A stretch of 64,000 bases of DNA from contig OY992835.1 in the NCBI GenBank assembly GCA_963921425.1, forward strand, positions 3,658,001 through 3,722,000. The letters run 5' to 3'. The translations under genes were made by a program, and so were the position numbers. The stretch's first letter is position 1. Every line of letters begins with the position of its first letter. Origin of the DNA: Dryas octopetala (taxonomy: Eukaryota; Streptophyta; Magnoliopsida; Rosales; Rosaceae). The notes below the pieces were generated by a model, which saw nothing but the letters and a program-made list of their open reading frames with translations, had not been told where the DNA came from and ran no database searches. Shown here one piece after another: positions 59,501 through 64,000 of the stretch.

Positions 59501-60140
59501 AGAAACACCTTTGTTCAGTTTTAGTATATAGGTATATTTTTAATATATAGGTAATTTTCCAAGAAGGTCCCCAACTGAATTATCCCATAATTTTCTCACT
59601 CTCTCCCTCTCTATAATAACATTTTTGAATTATCCCCTATGGTTAGGTCTATTTTCACTTCATCCCCTGTGGTTCAAGAGTTGACACTTAACCCCTTTGT
59701 AGTCGTGTTTTAAGTGCAAAACTCTAATGGTATTCACTTTTGATCTAAAATGACAAAACTATATTTTATTAAATAAAATATATTTTTTCTATGATACATG
59801 ATACATGACTATGGTTATTTTTTTATGGTTATTAACTATGGTTAATGAATATAAATATATGATACATGACAAATTCATAATGTAGTGGTAATGTTACCTC
59901 CACATTAAGGTAAATGCACTCCTAAAGGAGAAGAGAAAGAGTTAAGCATTATAATTCTTTGTTGCCAATAGAAGCTATAAAGAAAAATAAAAAAAATAAA
60001 AAAAATAGAGAGGAGTCCAAATCTACTGCCACCAAAATGCATGTATTCCCTCTGTCTCCTAGCTAATTCAATGACATATGTCCTTACTCTTAACAGAGTG
60101 CTAACACTGTTAACCCTATTAAAACATAATAAAAAAATTA
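59501..60140. other. Repeat-derived AT-rich sequence
   Basis: A segment at about 59631-59740 with repeated 'atcccct(a/g)tggtt' and 'acttaacccctttgta' resembles the ends of Mutator-like elements. The rest is AT-rich with no gene. Confidence 0.45.
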
Positions 60141-60477
60141 AGAGCAAATTACAATTTAGTACCTCAATTTTATATGTTGTTTCAATTTAATACCCCAACT
60201 TTGAAAATTTGCAAAAAAGTACCCCAACTTTCATTTTGTGTCAAAATAATACCTCTGTTAGTTTTTCTGTCAAATAAACCATTAACTACTGATGTGACAG
60301 AGGTATTTTTCGTCTTTTTTTCCACATTTAAAAAATAATAATATTTTTAAAAACTTTTGAATAAAAAAATTCTTAAAAAAACTAAAACATTTAAAAATTA
60401 AAAAAAAATTTGGGGGGGAGATGGGCAGGGGAGGGTCAGGGGGGTGAGGGGGGTGGGGAGGGGAGGGGCTGGGTTGG

Positions 60478-63400
60478 TGACAGGACCGTCCCCAAATTCC
60501 ACTCCAGAATCCGGAGTGACCCTATGGAGTCCAACACCAACCAGGTGTCGAGCCCGCTAACCTCCACTGCAAACAAAAACAGTATTGGAAAATTTAACAG
60601 AGCATAACTACATAGATTTTTACAACATCAATAAACATAAAAACAAATGAGGCAATAACATTGCGCCAACAATGTTGACAAACGAAAGGTAGGGAAAACT
60701 GATGCCTCGACGTGGTGTGGTCCGATCTTTGCGATCTCTAATACCTAGGGGAAAACGTTACAAAAACAACACGTGAGAATAATCTTTGTGAGTGGACAAA
60801 AATAAACTTTAAAACAAACCCCTTGAAAATCATTTGTAAAACTGCTCGTTTACTTTGAACTCATTTTCTTTAAAAAAATCTCTCAGTTTTAAAACCATTT
60901 CTCAAATCCATTTTTAAATCATCTCAAAACTGTAATTCGAACTCTAAAGAATAAATAGTATTTTCAAGCTATAAAACTGTTAAAATATCTGAAATAAAAA
61001 CATAATGCTCTACTGAAACTGTCATTTAAAATATTTATTGATGTAATTTCATTTATCAAAATGCTCCACAAACTGAAACCTCACGCCACACTAGTACCCA
61101 GGGAACAACTGGTCATACGTGTACGCAGATCTTATGATGCTGGTCATACACTGCCAAGTCATCTCTAGGCAAGTACAGAGCAATATGTAATGCTGGTCAT
61201 ACATCGCCGACTAGGCAAGTGCAAAGCAATATATAATGCTGGTCATACACCACTGACTAAGCAAATGCAGAGCAAGTGCTGGTCATACACTGCCGAGTCA
61301 TCTTTAGGCAAGTGCAGAGCAAATCTATACCTGCTAAGGGGGTACTAATATAGTGGTTTGAAACAGCTTTTGGATATCTCAATAAACCACATCTCAGAAA
61401 TACTCATTCAGATAAAACTGAAAATATAATTCTTTCAGTAAATCCGCTTAAATAAAATCATTCTCAAATTGTGAAGACTTCTCAATCAAAATCCTTTCCA
61501 AAGAAATAGAAGTTTTAATCATAAACAGCTTAGAATAATACCCAAAAACCATTACCATAAACCTTTCTTATGATAATCATGCAATGCAACCATGATCTCA
61601 AATCTCACTTCCTTAACTCATATCAAAACAATTATTTACCAAAAGATTTTCGAACTTATGCAATTCAACAGATTTCCAAAACATCTCATAAATCATTAAT
61701 CGAAAATTCCAAGATAATTAATCATAAATTTAAGCTTCCAAACAGTAATAGTAAATCATTATTATTTTCCTTTTTTCAAAATGAATAAACTTGCACTAGC
61801 TTGCTTAAAACCCTTAATTAAGTTAGCAAGCAATAATTAAATAATTTTCTTTAAATAAATAAAACCCAAATTGCATAAAACATTTATACAACAAAGTCCA
61901 CTCATAGTTTACTCTGAGTTATGCCGAATCCTTTCCGAAATTAATTCCTACTTACGACCCCTCACTTGTTTACCACTAGAATAGTCAAGAGATGAAGCTC
62001 TATCGACCTAGTATAAAAACACGCCTACTTTAATAATTTGGGAAGTTAGATATACGAATTTTGAGTAAAGAGGTAAAATGATCAATATGTCCTCCTAATC
62101 GAACAAGGTCTAAGTTTTTGTTTTCCCACAACAATTCCAATAAGTTTCACTCACCGTGCAATTTGTGAAAAGACAAAATTGCCCTTCAGGTGCCTTTGCT
62201 CAGATCTCCAATCTGGCAGCATGACAGCATCGGGAATAAGATTTCCCAAGCCCGTGCACCTGTTAAGACTAGATAACCAATAATTTAATATCCAAGATTC
62301 ACAACTTAGCCATTCAACAGCCGAAATGGGTGGTAACCACCACGCACTGTGGCTGCTCGAGCCCAAACAATATACAACACTGACCAATACGCAATAGGGA
62401 TCCTGAGATTGGCCTCTTGGAGTCCTAGGGAGGCTGATTAACAAGGGAAACCACCCAACTCGCTGCCACAAGTGGCGGTTTCGACGAGGGCAGCGGTGGC
62501 ATAACTTGGAAAACACTCCAAAACAACTCCAATTAATCATAATTGCATAATAGAACGTTCAATTGCACAAAAAAAACTTGAATTCAAGTCCAATTTGAGA
62601 AATTCGAAATAGGCATAAACCCTAAAATCAAATTCCTAAAACCTCAAAATTGAACGACCACGCCTTAAGGGAAAGGAAGCCCATACCTAGAGGATCGTTT
62701 TTCAAAACTGGACCGACGGCCAAAAGTCGCCGAAAGTTGGACTTCCCAAGCTTATTGCTTCGTCATGCAGCATAATTGGAGCAAAAGGACACCACGACTG
62801 AACTCGCCGTGATGAGAGGAACAAGACCCAGTGGGTTCGGCCACCTAAATCTCGCTGAAAAAGTCAAATTGACGACGAGGGTTTGAATCGGGTCCGGGTT
62901 AGGTTTCGGGGCTTTTTTGGGTTGAATGGAGACCAAGGGTAGAGGGAGGAGAGGATGGCAATGGCTGGGAGCCAAAGCCCAACACCAGCCACCGCCGGAC
63001 GCGCCGGTGGCATGGGCGGCGACAGAGAGAGAGAGACGTGGTAGAGAGAGAGAGAGAAATAGAGAGAATGAGAGAGATTGTGAGAAAATCTAATTTTTGA
63101 GTATTTAAAACTCACTTTTGTAAATTTACAAAACTGCCCATCATTTCACATGTTCGTATCTCTCAAACCGTAACTTGAATCGACGCGTGCTACGTGTCTA
63201 CGAACTCGTGGACTCGAGACCTTCCCAACAAGCCCAAAGTCAAAATCAAAAGCCCACTAATTTTAAAAGTCAACTTTCGGGTCAAGCCCAATTTAAAACA
63301 AAAATTAAAAATTAAATCAAAACCCTTTTTATTTTCCAAATAAATCCCAAAATCTATAAAATACTTTTCAAAATAAACCTTGGAAAAAATACGGGGTTTC

Positions 63401-63486
63401 ACAATTCAACATCCTTTAAAAACCTCTTAAAACCATAGTTAAATAAAAATTTAAATTTCTAGTAGAATTTGGTTCGGGTTGTTACA
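60478..63486 (-). mobile_element. Family-A solo LTR, 3009 bp, minus orientation, TSD GTTGG
   Basis: On the plus strand it begins TGACAGGACCGTCCCC and ends GGTTCGGGTTGTTACA, the mirror of TGTAAC...GGTCCTGTCA. GTTGG duplications lie at 60473-60477 and 63487-63491. It carries the conserved block (about 63197-63220), a 45-50-bp minisatellite 'gctggtcatacac' (61138-61325, four units) and the 'cacctgttaagactagataa' block (62258). No internal region is present. The G-rich DNA on either side is continuous in character, confirming insertion into it. Confidence 0.9.
61138..61325. repeat. Intra-LTR minisatellite, four degenerate units
   Basis: Units contain 'gctggtcatacac' or 'catacatc' followed by 'aggcaagtgcagagcaa'. 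They sit in the same relative place as the arrays of the other family-A LTRs but with a different unit sequence. Confidence 0.8.
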
Positions 63487-63491
63487 GTTGG

Positions 63492-63915
63492 GTTGAGGGG
63501 AGAGAGGTAAGGGGTGGTTCTGGGTGGGGAAGAAGAAAGTGGGAGGGGAGGCTGGTGCTGGGTGGGGGGTGCGACGGGGCTAGGTTGAGGGGAGGGGGTG
63601 CAACGGGGGCTGGGGCTGGGGGGAGGGGGTGCGACGAGGTTGGGGTTGGAGGGGATGCGACGAGACTGGGGTGGGGGGGAGAGGGTGGGTCGGGCAGGGA
63701 GAGGGGGAGGATGGGTGGGGGCGGGGAGTAGGGGCTTGGTGGGGGAGGGATGAGTGGAATTGAAGGGTCTAGGTGGGGGCGGGGAGGGGATGGGGACAAG
63801 GTTGGGATTGGGTGGTTGAGGCTGGGTGGGGTGGGGTAGGGGGGACGAGGCTGGGGGCTGGGGCTGGGGCTGGGGCTGAGGGGTGGTGCTGCATGGGGCA
63901 AGGCTGGGGAAGGGG
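63492..63915 (+). repeat. G-rich minisatellite-like tract
   Basis: Almost continuous G runs of 3-6 bases on the plus strand separated by short T/A/C spacers (for example 'ggggctggggctgggg' near 63857). C is scarce, so strand asymmetry is extreme. It could form G-quadruplexes. The Pro/Ser-rich minus-strand frame at 63482-63901 is a composition artefact. Confidence 0.85.
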
Positions 63916-64000
63916 GAGGGGGAAATGTTTTTATTTTAAGAAATTTTTTTATTTTAATTATTTTAAGGAATTTGTTTATTAAAACGTTTTTAAAAATAAT

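Larger units (their letters stand above)
60141..64000. mobile_element. Mutator-like/foldback element with G-rich core, right end outside the window
   Basis: 60141-60310 shows phrases typical of plant Mutator-like termini (caatttagtacctcaatttt; aaaaagtaccccaacttt; gacagaggta). AT-rich 60330-60410 is mirrored as an inverted repeat by 63925-64000 (compare aataatatttttaaaaac with the end gtttttaaaaataat). Between the arms lies a G-rich core (60411-60477 and 63487-63915) split by a solo LTR. No coding capacity is seen. The superfamily call is tentative. Confidence 0.55.

Noticed and set aside
59631-60310. Treating 59631-59740 and 60141-60310 as the two ends of one small Mutator-like element
   Set aside because: The two segments are not inverted copies of each other; the partner of 60330-60410 is instead seen at 63925-64000.
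63482-63901. Pro/Ser-rich 139-codon minus-strand frame resembling an extensin
   Set aside because: Direct consequence of the G-rich tract; no signal peptide and no SPPPP/Tyr pattern.

Overview
The window is a block of nested transposable elements from a plant nuclear genome. I infer a eudicot, possibly a woody one such as a Rosaceae relative, but the family is weakly supported. The evidence is long Ty3/Gypsy LTRs beginning TGTAACGACCCG, a CACTA (En/Spm) transposon with plant-type TNP2 and Ptta-like genes, plant hAT transposases with BED zinc fingers, and fragments of plant genes (GH1 beta-glucosidase, RETICULATA-related, ATN1-like kinase). I see no intact free-standing host gene, no tRNA or rRNA and no bacterial-type feature.

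Layout: 1-864 is part of an LTR of family B. 865-5520 is a cluster of three family-A LTR pieces arranged minus/plus/minus. About 6500-8360 is a non-autonomous LTR-like element with a triplicated primer-site-like motif and an unusual Tyr/His-rich tandem-repeat reading frame. 10360-11190 is the end of an old chromovirus. 11395-12241 is an 847-bp MITE-like element. An old family-A LTR (12856-13682 plus 21193-about 21517) is split by a young, internally reduced Gypsy element of 7.5 kb (13683-21192; 3.1-kb LTRs; TSD TCAAA). A decayed hAT element follows (about 21517-24994).

From 24995 to about 52300 lies a broken Tat-lineage Gypsy element with gag, protease, RT, RNase H, a second RNase H, integrase remnants and an antisense ORF. 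It is split by a family-B solo LTR (30102-47840, TSD CTTGT). That LTR is itself split by a 15.2-kb CACTA transposon (32003-47199, TSD CTA). The CACTA element carries two multi-exon minus-strand genes that look largely whole, and inside it sit fragments of three host genes.

The right-hand part holds a second hAT copy (52341 to about 59450) containing a 2.8-kb family-A solo LTR (52844-55672, TSD TATGA). A Mutator-like inverted-repeat element with a G-rich core follows (about 60141 to beyond the window end). It contains another family-A solo LTR (60478-63486, TSD GTTGG).

The terminal motifs and target-site duplications allow the order of several insertions to be read directly. The most interesting object is the CACTA element: it keeps termini, subterminal repeats and both genes while carrying a promoter-plus-five-exon piece of a beta-glucosidase gene, a twice-present kinase exon and a RETICULATA-type exon. 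All boundaries were read by eye; no database search was run.
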